Under the pieces are notes generated by a model, which made no database searches, was not told the origin of the DNA, and saw only the letters and a program-made list of their open reading frames with translations. A DNA stretch of 18,508 nt, taken from positions 1 through 18,508 of the forward strand of contig CALCZO010000026.1 of NCBI GenBank assembly GCA_937903315.1, in the 5' to 3' direction. Each line of letters opens with the position of its first letter. Positions within the stretch are counted from its first letter, which is position 1. The translations under genes and the position numbers were made by a program. This document shows, piece after piece, positions 6,964 through 14,800 of this stretch. The stretch is from an uncultured Alphaproteobacteria bacterium (GTDB lineage: Bacteria; Pseudomonadota; Alphaproteobacteria; Rhizobiales; Beijerinckiaceae).

Positions 6964-8035
6964 CCGCCGCAATCGCCTCGATATCCGAGCCGACCAGCCC
7001 GGCCAGCGTGCCGCCCGGCGCCTGGCGAGCCGCCTTGGCAAGATGCCGCTTGATGTCGCCGACCAGCCCCGGCCCCTTGTAGACCAGTGCGGAATAGAGC
7101 TGGATCAGGCTCGCGCCCGCGCGTAGTTTGATCTCCGCCGCCGCGCCCGAATCGATGCCGCCGACACCGATCAGCGGGAAGGCACGCTCGACCCGCTGGG
7201 CGGTTCTGGCCAGCATGACCGTCGACAGCCCGAACAGCGGCTTGCCGGACAGGCCGCCGGCTTCTTTCGCCTTGAGCGTCTCGCGCAAGGTATCGGGGCG
7301 CGAGAGCGTGGTGTTGGAGACGATCATCCCGTCGATGCCGCGGTCTCGGGCGACGCCAACGATATCGTCGAGTTCCTGCTCGGTGACATCGGGGGCGATC
7401 TTGACCAGCAGCGGAACGCGGCGGCGGCCCGCGCACGTCCGGTCGCGCGCATCGCGCACGCGGGCGACCAGATCGTCGAACAGCGCCCGTGTCTGCATGC
7501 TGCGCAGACCCGGGGTGTTGGGCGAGGAAATGTTGAGGGTGAGGAACGCCGCGCGGTGCGCCAGCGCCTCGACGAGCAGGCAGTAATCGGCCGCGCGATC
7601 CGTGGTGTCCTTGTTGGATCCCAGATTGATGCCGACAATGCCGGTTCCCGTGCGGGCTGCCAGCCGCCGCTCCATTGCCGCGGCCCCGTCGCTGTTGAAC
7701 CCGTAGCGGTTGATCACCGCTTCGTCCGCTGCCAGCCGGAAGGCGCGCGGGCGCGGATTGCCTGGCTGTGGCCGGGGTGTCACGCCGCCGACCTCGACAA
7801 ACCCGAACCCCAAGGCAAACAGCTTGTCGGGCACCTCGGCATTCTTGTCGAAACCTGCCGCAAGACCGACAGGGTTGGGGAAGTCGAGCCCGAAGGCCGA
7901 CACCTGAAGCGTGCCATCACCGGACGGCGGGCACCGGAGCGGGGCCGCCGCCAGCGCCTTGATGGTCAGCCGGTGCGCGTCTTCGGGATCGAGCAGCGAC
8001 AGGCCGGGTCGCAGCAGATCGAACAGGACCGACAT
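6953..8035 (-). CDS. pyrD: Dihydroorotate dehydrogenase (quinone), class 2
   Basis: Oxidises dihydroorotate to orotate in pyrimidine synthesis, passing electrons through FMN to the quinone pool at the inner membrane. The 360-residue length is usual for class 2. The N-terminal helix region (about 1-35, LLRPGLSLLDPEDAHRLTIK) is the membrane/quinone-binding extension typical of this class. FMN and substrate motifs follow: NPVGLAAGFDKNAE (54-67), INRYGFNSDG, GINLGSNKDT, the NISSPNTPG active-site loop (168-176) with the class 2 catalytic serine, SNTTLSR, SGKPLF and a phosphate-binding VGGIDSG. Its ATG overlaps the stop of the DUF952 gene by one base (TGATG), with GGAG upstream inside that gene, so the pair is translationally coupled. 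Confidence 0.97.
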   Translation of the reverse strand: MSVLFDLLRPGLSLLDPEDAHRLTIKALAAAPLRCPPSGDGTLQVSAFGLDFPNPVGLAAGFDKNAEVPDKLFALGFGFVEVGGVTPRPQPGNPRPRAFRLAADEAVINRYGFNSDGAAAMERRLAARTGTGIVGINLGSNKDTTDRAADYCLLVEALAHRAAFLTLNISSPNTPGLRSMQTRALFDDLVARVRDARDRTCAGRRRVPLLVKIAPDVTEQELDDIVGVARDRGIDGMIVSNTTLSRPDTLRETLKAKEAGGLSGKPLFGLSTVMLARTAQRVERAFPLIGVGGIDSGAAAEIKLRAGASLIQLYSALVYKGPGLVGDIKRHLAKAARQAPGGTLAGLVGSDIEAIAAGRL

Positions 8036-8379
8036 CAGGCAATCTCCTGCGGAAAGATCAGGTCGCCGGTCGCCTCGCGGACCAGCGGAACCACTGCGTC
8101 GACTGCGGACAGCGGCAGAGCAGTATAGAGATGCGGGAACAGCGCCCCGCCGCGCGATGGCTCCCAGCGCAGCGCCGTGCCCAGACGATCGGCCGCGACC
8201 GACACCAACAGCAGATCATCAAGCCCGGCAAAGTGCCTGCGGGCAGTTTCCCGCACCTGCGCGGCCGTGGAGAAATGGATATAGCCGTCGGCAAGATCGA
8301 CCGGTGCGCCGTCAAAGCAACCATTCTGTTCCGCCCCGTGCCACAGCGTGGCCGGAACGATCTTGTAAATGATAGTCAT
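8035..8379 (-). CDS. DUF952 domain protein
   Basis: Small cytosolic protein of 114 residues spanning one DUF952 domain: IIYKIVPATLWHGAEQNG at the start, the GYIHFSTAAQVRETARRHF block, then LRWEPSRGGALFPHLYTALP. The biochemical role of the family is not established. The ATG at 8379 is where the conserved domain begins; the frame is open up to 8484 but that extension has no family features. The ribosome site is weak. It is the first gene of a two-gene operon with pyrD, an arrangement I recall from related alphaproteobacteria. It is divergent from the S24-like regulator gene, sharing a 145-base interval. Confidence 0.85.
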   Translation of the reverse strand: MTIIYKIVPATLWHGAEQNGCFDGAPVDLADGYIHFSTAAQVRETARRHFAGLDDLLLVSVAADRLGTALRWEPSRGGALFPHLYTALPLSAVDAVVPLVREATGDLIFPQEIA

Positions 8380-8524
8380 CAGGACCGTCAGTTGTTGTGG
8401 ACCGCTTTGCCTTGTGACGCGTTCACGCTGTCCTGCCAAGGGCATGAACTGTGGCGTGGACAGAAATAAAGACTTTACGGGCATAATTTCCTCTGTCAGG
8501 TATAAGGTCCTTGAGGGAGAGGCA

Positions 8525-9154
8525 ATGCTGACACATTCTCAAATCTGGGCCGCCATCGACGCGCTGGCCGCCGCACATGGCATGTCGGCATCGGGCCTTG
8601 CCCGGCGCGCGGGGCTTGACCCGACAACCTTCAACAAATCCAAGCGACTGACGGTTGACGGACGCCAGCGCTGGCCATCGACCGAATCGATCGCCAAGGT
8701 GCTGATGGCCACCGGATCGAGCCTTGACGGCTTCGTCGCGCTTGTCACCCGCGCCGCGCCGCCCGGCCCGCTGCGACTGCCGCTGATAGCCTCCAAGCCT
8801 GCCGCCCGGCTGGACACGATCGCCACCGCGCAGAGACAGGCGGACTGCGGCTGGAGTGAAATCGCACTGTCTGCGGTCGGCGAAGCCACGGCCTTCGTGC
8901 TCGAGCTCGACGGTGGCTGCACCACCACGCTGTTTGCCGAGGGCGATCTGCTGGTCGTGCTGCCCGATGCGCCGTACCGCCGGGGCGACCGGCTGGTCGT
9001 GCGGATGGCGACGGGGGCCCTGGCCATCGGCGAACTGAAACGCGAGACCGCCGACAGTCTCGAACTGACCGGGACGTCACCCGATAGCGAGAGCGCCCTT
9101 CTGATGCGCAGCCAGATCAGCTGGATCGGCCGAATCCACTGGGCGAGCCAGTAG
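8525..9154 (+). CDS. Helix-turn-helix regulator with a degenerate S24/LexA-type C-terminal domain
   Basis: DNA-binding protein of 209 residues. The N-terminal domain (about 5-75) is an XRE-like helix-turn-helix with a signature known from rhizobial regulators (LARRAGLDPTTFNKSKR, then RWPSTESIAKVLMATG). The C-terminal domain (about 115-209) follows the S24 peptidase fold of phage-repressor-like proteins and ends in the typical WIGRIHWASQ. Aligned by eye to active relatives, the GDSM-type serine loop reads GGCTTTLFAEGD, so the serine is C132, and the MAK lysine is G169 (LAIGEL). Self-cleavage is therefore unlikely. The ATG at 8525 has GGGAGAGG six bases upstream. A weak promoter (TGGACA 8457-8462, CATAAT 8482-8487, 19-base spacer) is possible. 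It converges with lysK, two bases between stops. Confidence 0.88.
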   Translation: MLTHSQIWAAIDALAAAHGMSASGLARRAGLDPTTFNKSKRLTVDGRQRWPSTESIAKVLMATGSSLDGFVALVTRAAPPGPLRLPLIASKPAARLDTIATAQRQADCGWSEIALSAVGEATAFVLELDGGCTTTLFAEGDLLVVLPDAPYRRGDRLVVRMATGALAIGELKRETADSLELTGTSPDSESALLMRSQISWIGRIHWASQ

Positions 9155-9156
9155 GA

Positions 9157-10866
9157 TCAACCGGCGCCGCGCGTTTGGACGAAAGCCTCATGCTCGGCCT
9201 TCAGGGTGCCCGAGAGGGCCTTGCCGATCAGGCGCCGCGTCTCATCGATGCCGTAGATCGCCGCAAACGAGCCGAAGCGCGGGCCGCGTTCCTCGCCCAG
9301 CAGGATCTGGTAGAGCGTGTTGAACCACAGATTCGACACGCCGGGGCGTTCGGGCGTCGCGCCTTTGGCCTTGAGGTCCTGAAAGCGCGGGATCGGCCGG
9401 GCGACATCATAGACCGCTTCCTGAATGCGCTCGGGCGTCGCATCGGCGGGCAGCCGGCCCAGGGCTTCCGACAGGGTCGACAGCGCGGCCGACTCCACAT
9501 CATCGGCGAGGCGGTAGGCCTTCTTCGGCTTCACAAAGTCGGCGAAGTAACGGATCGCATAGCCGACCAGCGCATCAAGCCGGGGGTGCGTCTGCGGTGA
9601 AATGTCAGGAGCATAGCGGTTCAGAAAGCCCCACAGGACCTCCTTGCTCTCGGCATTGGCGACCGCGACCAGATTGAGCAGCAGGGCAAATGAGATGCCG
9701 CCCGAACGGCTGCTTCCAGCCTCGGCCGGCGCGGCGAGGGCCTCGGGTGCCGGCGGTGTTCCGCCGTGGATGTGCCACACCGGGTTGCCCAGGCGATTGC
9801 GCATGTCCTGACGCGGATAGGCGTCGAGAAAGCTCAGATACTCGTCAACGCAGCGCGGAATCACATCGAAATGCAGCCGCTTGGCCTCCCGCGGCTTCTG
9901 ATACATGAACAGGGCAAGGCTCTCGGGACTGGCATAGGTCAGCCACTCGTCGATGGTCAGGCCGTTGCCCTTCGATTTCGAGATTTTCTGGCCCCCTTCA
10001 TCGAGGAACAGTTCGTAATTGAACCCTTCGGGCGGGGCATGGCCCAGCTTGCGGACGATCGCACTCGACAGCTTGACCGAGTCGATCAGGTCCTTGCCCG
10101 CCATCTCATAGTCGACGCCGAGCGCGATCCAGCGCATTGCCCAGTCAGGCTTCCATTGCAGTTTGCAATGACCGCCGGTGACCGGCGTCTCGAACCGTTC
10201 GCCGGTGTCGGGATCGCGCCAGATGATCGAACGGGCGTCGAGTTTCACCTCATCGACCGGCACCTGCATCACCACCCGCGTGCGGGGATGGATCGGCAGG
10301 AACGGCGAATAGGTGGCCGCCCGCTCCTGCCTGAGCGAGGGCAGCATGATCGCCAGAACCTCATCGAGATGCTCGAGGAACTCCACCAGCGCAGCATCGA
10401 ACCGACCCGAACGATAGCATTCGGTCGACGACATGAAGGTGTATTCAAACCCGAACGTATCGAGAAAGGCGCGCAGGCGGGCATTGTTGTGTGCGCCGAA
10501 ACTGTCATGGGTCCCGAACGGGTCGGGCACTTCGGTCAACGGCTTGCCGAGATGGGCGGCGACACGGTCCTTGTTGGGGATATTGTCGGGCACCTTGCGC
10601 AGCCCGTCCATGTCGTCGGAAAATGCGATCAGCCGGGTCGCAATCGTCCCGCCAGTCAGGATCTCGAACGCCCGGCGCACCATCGTCGTCCGGGCGACCT
10701 CGCCGAACGTGCCGATATGCGGCAGACCCGAGGGACCGTAGCCGGTTTCGAACAGCACCGAGGTCTGTCCGGTTCTTTTGACGCGCTCGACCAGCTTGCG
10801 GGCTTCCTCGAACGGCCAGGCGTTGGCGGTCTGGGCGGCATCACGAAGGGCAGGATCGATCATCAT
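9157..10866 (-). CDS. lysK: Lysyl-tRNA synthetase, class I
   Basis: Attaches lysine to tRNA(Lys) in the cytosol. The 569-residue protein is the class I (archaeal-type) enzyme, unrelated to the common class II LysS. The Rossmann signature HIGH is PHIGTF (49-54), preceded by ETGYGPSGL. The KMSKS loop is KISKSKGNG (294-302). Other class I LysRS segments are AFSDDMDGLRKVPDN (81-95), EYTFMSSTECYRSGRFD and GGHCKLQWKPDW. Class I LysRS is established for many alphaproteobacteria. The start is ATG-ATG at 10866/10863 with only a weak ribosome site. A good -35/-10 pair lies about 30-60 bases upstream. It is encoded downstream of an unrelated orphan binding protein. Confidence 0.97.
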   Translation of the reverse strand: MMIDPALRDAAQTANAWPFEEARKLVERVKRTGQTSVLFETGYGPSGLPHIGTFGEVARTTMVRRAFEILTGGTIATRLIAFSDDMDGLRKVPDNIPNKDRVAAHLGKPLTEVPDPFGTHDSFGAHNNARLRAFLDTFGFEYTFMSSTECYRSGRFDAALVEFLEHLDEVLAIMLPSLRQERAATYSPFLPIHPRTRVVMQVPVDEVKLDARSIIWRDPDTGERFETPVTGGHCKLQWKPDWAMRWIALGVDYEMAGKDLIDSVKLSSAIVRKLGHAPPEGFNYELFLDEGGQKISKSKGNGLTIDEWLTYASPESLALFMYQKPREAKRLHFDVIPRCVDEYLSFLDAYPRQDMRNRLGNPVWHIHGGTPPAPEALAAPAEAGSSRSGGISFALLLNLVAVANAESKEVLWGFLNRYAPDISPQTHPRLDALVGYAIRYFADFVKPKKAYRLADDVESAALSTLSEALGRLPADATPERIQEAVYDVARPIPRFQDLKAKGATPERPGVSNLWFNTLYQILLGEERGPRFGSFAAIYGIDETRRLIGKALSGTLKAEHEAFVQTRGAG

Positions 10867-10901
10867 CGTTTCGTCAGTGTCAGAAGGACGGGGAGCCGGG
10901 G

Positions 10902-10930
10902 ACCGTAGGGAGCGCGGCCCGGCGCGTCAA
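10902..10930 (-). promoter_or_regulatory. Candidate sigma-70-type promoter for lysK
   Basis: On the minus strand TTGACG (10930-10925) and TACGGT (10907-10902) are separated by 17 bases, predicting a start near 10895 and a leader of about 30 bases before the lysK ATG. It fits the 77-base gap between the binding-protein gene and lysK. Confidence 0.4.
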
Positions 10931-10943
10931 TCACCACGCCGTC

Positions 10944-11849
10944 TCAGTAGAGGCCGACAGGAAAATACTTGAGGGTGAGGCGGGCGTAGGTGCCATCGGA
11001 GACCAGCGCCTGCAAGGCCCAGTCGAGCCCCTGCTTCAGGCCCGCCGCATCGGGCCGGACCGCGATGCCCGATCCCTCGCCGAAATAGCGCGGCTCGGTA
11101 TAGGGGCCTCCGGCGAGGCGGCAGCAGTCCTCGCCGTTCAGCCAGCCAACGGCGAGGGTTGCATCCACAAAGGCTGCATCGGCGTTGCCGGACCGGACCG
11201 CCTCCAGCGCCGCGCCTGCCGTCTCGACCTCCTCAAGCCGGGCCTGCGGAAAAAACCGGCGCAGATAGGCACCGTGCGCACTCTGGCGGACAACCGCGAC
11301 ACGCTTGCCGGCAAGCAGGGTCGGCGACACATCGACGACCGGGCCCTCGCGCCGGGCGACGAACCGGGCCGGGCTGCGGAAGTACGGTATCGAGAACAGC
11401 ACACGCTGGCGCGGCTCGGCCGCGATGCGCAGGGCGGCGATGATCGCATCGCCCTGCCCGCGCAGCAGCGCATCGAACAATCCATCCCATCGCACCGGCT
11501 GGACGGAACAGCTTGCCCCCAACCGCTCGCAGATCTCGCGCGCAAGGTCGATCTCGAAGCCGGTCAGCTGGCCATCAGGGCCCATGAAATGAAACGGAGG
11601 ATAGTCGGACTCGGTCAGGAACCGGATTGTCCTGGTCTGCTGCGGATCCGGGCGGGCGATCACGCGCTTTGAATCCCACAACAGGGGAATCCGAACCTGA
11701 CTTTGCGCCACCGCCGGCAGGTTCGCCGACAGCAGCAGGACAAATGCGCAAACAAGCCTCGACACAGGGCCGGAACGACGCCTAGTCTTGGCCGGGTCGG
11801 GGAGCGGCAAGGGGCACCTGTCCGGCGCGTGGTGTTGCATGCGTGACAT
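10944..11849 (-). CDS. Periplasmic amino-acid-type substrate-binding protein (SBP_bac_3), orphan
   Basis: Secreted solute-binding protein of the family 3 type used for polar amino acids. After a signal peptide (VSRLVCAFVLLLSANLPAVA, cleaved near VAQ) the mature part shows the family layout: FLTESDYPPFHFMGPDG, LTGFEIDLAREICERLG, WDGLFDALLRGQGDAIIAAL, YFRSPARFVARR, GKRVAVVRQSAHGAYLRRFF and a final WALQALVSDGTYARLTLKYF. No permease or ATPase is beside it, so it may serve a remote transporter or act as a sensor subunit. The start is uncertain. The ATG at 11849 has AGG nine bases upstream but adds a 28-residue stretch with rare codons ahead of the signal peptide. A GTG at 11765 would give a normal leader (273 residues) but has no ribosome site. 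Confidence 0.85.
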   Translation of the reverse strand: MSRMQHHAPDRCPLPLPDPAKTRRRSGPVSRLVCAFVLLLSANLPAVAQSQVRIPLLWDSKRVIARPDPQQTRTIRFLTESDYPPFHFMGPDGQLTGFEIDLAREICERLGASCSVQPVRWDGLFDALLRGQGDAIIAALRIAAEPRQRVLFSIPYFRSPARFVARREGPVVDVSPTLLAGKRVAVVRQSAHGAYLRRFFPQARLEEVETAGAALEAVRSGNADAAFVDATLAVGWLNGEDCCRLAGGPYTEPRYFGEGSGIAVRPDAAGLKQGLDWALQALVSDGTYARLTLKYFPVGLY

Positions 11850-11904
11850 GACGATCAACCTAGGCGCGGCGGTACCCGCCACGCAAGAGCCGCAAGAGGC
11901 GCGC

Positions 11905-13770
11905 GTGACGGCGCGGGGGCGCGCGCCTCCGATCCCCGCCATCGAGATGCGCCTCGGTTCGCCGCCCGGTCGGTCCCTGCTGCCCGAAGAGCTGGGCTTT
12001 CTGGTCCGCTACGGCGTATCGCCCGACACGCTCGCCGATGCCGTCCGCCGGGCTGAGCGCATCGGCGTTGCGCCGCTGACCGCCCTGCTGCGCTCGGGTG
12101 CGATGGACGAAGCCGTCTATGCGCGCCTGCTGGCCCATCATCTGGGCGCACAGGCGGCGGGCGAGATCGAGCCGGACCCCCGCGTGACCCTCAAAGAGGC
12201 GTTGCGGCAGGGCTGGCTGCGCGGCTATCGGCCCGATGGACGTCAGGCACTGGTCGTCGATGTCGGCGGCACTGCGGCGCGCGCGATGATGGCCCCGGCC
12301 ATGCGCCATCATGCACGACATCTGATGTATGCGGGATCGCGCGATTTCCATGCGCTGGTCCGCCGGCACTTCGCCCGGCAGCTCGCGTTTGACGCCTCCC
12401 GTTCGGTGCCCGATGCCGAATCGGCCCGGACGGGGCTGACGCCGGGGCAGGTCCGGTGCCTTGCGGGCGCACTCCTTCTCGTCGCCGGGCTGGCGCTGGC
12501 GTTCCCCGCCGCGATGCTGGTGCTGCTGCCGATGGCGCTGGGGTTGTTCTTTCTCGCCGCCGCGCTGATGCAGCTTGCTGCGGCGGCGGCCGGCTATGCC
12601 GCCGAAACGCCGGCGGAGGAGCGGGACGACGCGCAGCTTCCCGCCTATTCGGTTCTGGTGCCGCTCTATCGCGAGGCGGCCGTCGTCCCCGATCTGGTCG
12701 CCGCGCTGGCCGGTCTCGATTATCCGCCTGAAAAGCTCCAGATCCTGCTGGTGATCGAGGAACATGACGCGGATACGCTGGCCGCGATCCGCGCGCTGGC
12801 GCTGCCGCCGCATATCGCCCCGTTCATCGCGCCGGCCGGCGCGCCACAGACCAAGCCGCGCGCCATCAACGCCGCGATTCCGTTCGTCACCGGCACGTTT
12901 CTGGTGGTCTATGACGCGGAGGACCGGCCCGAACCCGGTCAGCTGCGCGCGGCGGTTGCCCGCTTTGCCGATGTGCCGGACACGGTGGCCTGTCTTCAGG
13001 CGCGCCTTGTCATCGACAATTCCGCCGACAGCTGGCTGACGCGGTTCTTCACGATCGAATATGCCGCGCTGTTCGATGTGGTGAAAGCCGGGACGGCGCG
13101 GCTTGGACTGCCGGTGCCGCTGGGCGGGACATCGAACCATTTCCGCGCCGATGCGCTGCGCGCGATCGGCCTGTGGGACGCGTGGAATGTCACCGAGGAT
13201 GCCGATCTCGGCTTCCGCCTCGCCATCCATGGGTTCGGCGTCGAGGACCTCAATGCCGCAACCTACGAGGAAGCGCCGAACCGGCTGGGGCCGTGGCTGC
13301 ACCAGCGCAGCCGCTGGCTGAAGGGCTGGATGCAGACAATCATCAGCCACAGCCGCCGGCCGGTCGCGGTGTGGCGGGCGATGGGGACGGTCAACTTCCT
13401 GTCGGCGGTCGCCCAGTCGGCGGGCGTGATCGTCGGCGCACTGGGGGCGCCGGTGTTCCATACGCTGGTCGTACTGCGCGTGATGGCCCCCGAACCGTTC
13501 GGCTCTGGCGGACTTGTCCTGCAGATGGCCGATGCCCTGATTGTCGTGCTCGGCATCGCCGGCATCCTGTCGGTCTATGTGCCGGCATTCATGGCGCTGC
13601 ACCGCCGGCGACTGTGGCCGCTGGCCGGCTGGGCACTGGCGCTGCCGCTCTATCAGCTGCTGGTGTCGGTGGCCGCCTACAAGGCGGCGTGGGAACTGGT
13701 CCGCGCGCCGCATCGCTGGAACAAGACCACGCATGGTACGGCGCGGCGTCGGCAGACGCCTATGGCCTGA
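11905..13770 (+). CDS. Membrane-bound family 2 glycosyltransferase with N-terminal MshEN/GspE_N-like domain
   Basis: Probably an inner-membrane polysaccharide synthase-like enzyme, 621 residues from this start. Residues about 24-100 resemble the N-terminal domain of type II secretion ATPases (LLPEELGFLVRYGVSPDTL, then LTALLRSGAMDEAVYARLLAHHL). Two helices (about 183-230) follow. The GT2 catalytic domain is at about 246-475: YSVLVPLYREA, nucleotide-sugar motif YDAED (336-340), LGGTSNHF, catalytic TEDADLGFRL (430-439) and QRSRWLKGW (467-475). The last pattern, Q-x-x-R-W, marks processive synthases. Three or more helices close the protein. The GTG at 11905 has AAGAGG about six bases upstream; in-frame ATGs at 11848 and 11839 have none and overlap the start region of the divergent gene. 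The sugar product is unknown. Confidence 0.88.
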   Translation: MTARGRAPPIPAIEMRLGSPPGRSLLPEELGFLVRYGVSPDTLADAVRRAERIGVAPLTALLRSGAMDEAVYARLLAHHLGAQAAGEIEPDPRVTLKEALRQGWLRGYRPDGRQALVVDVGGTAARAMMAPAMRHHARHLMYAGSRDFHALVRRHFARQLAFDASRSVPDAESARTGLTPGQVRCLAGALLLVAGLALAFPAAMLVLLPMALGLFFLAAALMQLAAAAAGYAAETPAEERDDAQLPAYSVLVPLYREAAVVPDLVAALAGLDYPPEKLQILLVIEEHDADTLAAIRALALPPHIAPFIAPAGAPQTKPRAINAAIPFVTGTFLVVYDAEDRPEPGQLRAAVARFADVPDTVACLQARLVIDNSADSWLTRFFTIEYAALFDVVKAGTARLGLPVPLGGTSNHFRADALRAIGLWDAWNVTEDADLGFRLAIHGFGVEDLNAATYEEAPNRLGPWLHQRSRWLKGWMQTIISHSRRPVAVWRAMGTVNFLSAVAQSAGVIVGALGAPVFHTLVVLRVMAPEPFGSGGLVLQMADALIVVLGIAGILSVYVPAFMALHRRRLWPLAGWALALPLYQLLVSVAAYKAAWELVRAPHRWNKTTHGTARRRQTPMA

Positions 13771-13773
13771 CCG

Positions 13774-13929
13774 TCAGAAGCAGAACCGCCAGGCCGACGA
13801 CACCATATCGGCAAAGACGCCGGGGCCGAACCGGTACCACAGCGCAATGCTCGCCCCGACGAGCAGGGCAATCGCTGCCCAGATCATCGCGGTCAGCCCG
13901 CGTGGCGCGGGGGCGGCGCCGCTGCTCAC
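13774..13929 (-). CDS. Small single-helix membrane protein coupled to the CCG-domain gene
   Basis: A 51-codon frame starts with GTG at 13929. The GTG overlaps the TGA of the LutA-like gene as GTGA, a standard coupling arrangement. The product begins with a short polar, alanine/proline-rich tail, then a membrane segment (about 14-32, AMIWAAIALLVGASIALWY), a turn (RFGPGVF) and an amphipathic end (ADMVSSAWRFCF). It stops four bases before the converging glycosyltransferase stop and has no overlap with it. Codon third positions are GC-rich like the neighbours. Its length and GTG start make it easy to miss. I do not recognise a family. By position it could anchor the LutA-like protein to the membrane (inference). 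Confidence 0.6.
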   Translation of the reverse strand: MSSGAAPAPRGLTAMIWAAIALLVGASIALWYRFGPGVFADMVSSAWRFCF

Positions 13930-14744
13930 GGCGCGGATTTGGCAGGCGGGGCTTTGGCAGGCGGGGCCTCCGGTTCGCCGATCGCCGGGCCGTCAGCCAT
14001 GCCGGCCAGCACTTCTGCGACATGGCGCGCGCGGACCGGCAAGCCCTGCCGCTGCATCTTGCCGGCCATGTTCATCAGGCAGCCGAGATCGCCGGCCAGC
14101 AGGGTCGCCGCGCCGGTCTCGGCGATGGTCTCGGTCTTTTTCGTCACGATCGCATCGGACAGCTCACCATACTTGACCGCAAACGTGCCGCCGAACCCGC
14201 AGCAGGTCTCGCTGTCGGTCATTTCCTTCAGCACCAGCCCGTCGACGCTGGCAAGCAGCTGGCGCGGCTGGCTCTTGATGCCGAGTTCGCGCAGGCCCGA
14301 GCAGCTGTCGTGGTAGGTCACCTCGCCGTCAAAGCGCGCCTCGACCGCTGCGACGCCGCGCACGTCGGTGAGGAAGGACACCAGTTCGTAGGTCTTTGCC
14401 GCCAGCGCATTGGCTTTCGGCCCGAGATTGGGATCGTCCACGAACAGTTCGGGATAATGCGCCTTGACCGTACCGGCGCAGGAGCCGGACGGCGCGACGA
14501 CGTAGTCGCAGCCGGCAAACGCCTCGATCATCTGCTCGGCGAGCTTTGCGGTCGTCGCCCGGTCGCCCGAGTTGAAGGCCGGCTGGCCGCAGCAGGTCTG
14601 TACCGGGACCACGACCTCGCAGCCGGCATCCTCCAGCAGCTTTGCCGCGGCAAATCCGATGTTCGGCCGCATCAGATCGACGAGGCAGGTGACGAACAGG
14701 CCGACTTTCGGCCGGTTCTGGTCAGGAACGGTGGAACCTGTCAC
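13926..14744 (-). CDS. (Fe-S)-binding CCG-domain protein, LutA/YkgE-like
   Basis: Cysteine-rich oxidoreductase subunit of 272 residues with two CCG-type modules: TCLVDLMRP (19-27) with QTCCGQPAFNSG (49-60), then HDSCSGLRELG with ETCCGFGG. Such proteins carry iron-sulfur clusters and, as LutA with LutB and LutC, oxidise lactate; GlcF and heterodisulfide reductase subunits are related. No lutB or lutC gene is adjacent, so the partner is elsewhere, or may be the FAD oxidase further right (17683 onward), though four genes lie between. The start is a GTG at 14744 with GAGGG nine bases upstream. The C-terminus is an alanine/proline/lysine tail built from a 15-base tandem repeat. It is followed by a coupled small membrane-protein gene. 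Confidence 0.87.
   Translation of the reverse strand: MTGSTVPDQNRPKVGLFVTCLVDLMRPNIGFAAAKLLEDAGCEVVVPVQTCCGQPAFNSGDRATTAKLAEQMIEAFAGCDYVVAPSGSCAGTVKAHYPELFVDDPNLGPKANALAAKTYELVSFLTDVRGVAAVEARFDGEVTYHDSCSGLRELGIKSQPRQLLASVDGLVLKEMTDSETCCGFGGTFAVKYGELSDAIVTKKTETIAETGAATLLAGDLGCLMNMAGKMQRQGLPVRARHVAEVLAGMADGPAIGEPEAPPAKAPPAKSAP
13938..13967. repeat. Two-copy 15-base tandem repeat in the LutA-like C-terminus
   Basis: The unit TTTGGCAGGCGGGGC occurs twice without mismatch (13938-13952, 13953-13967). On the coding minus strand each unit encodes Ala-Pro-Pro-Ala-Lys. Such in-frame repeats often vary in copy number between strains and here lengthen only a flexible tail. Confidence 0.85.
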
Positions 14745-14800
14745 GGCAAACTACCCTCGCATTGCGTTGGCCCTGACATTGGACCAGACCGCGCAGCGCT

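Noticed and set aside
8380..8524. Divergent interval between DUF952 and the S24-like regulator as an autoregulatory operator.
   Set aside because: No convincing inverted or direct repeat is visible. Only a weak promoter with a 19-base spacer can be proposed.
11860..13734. Very long open frame (about 624 codons) on the minus strand opposite the glycosyltransferase gene.
   Set aside because: Its translation is rich in Arg, Gln, His and Pro with no domain, as expected for the antisense of GC-rich codons. The plus-strand frame has clear GT2 motifs.
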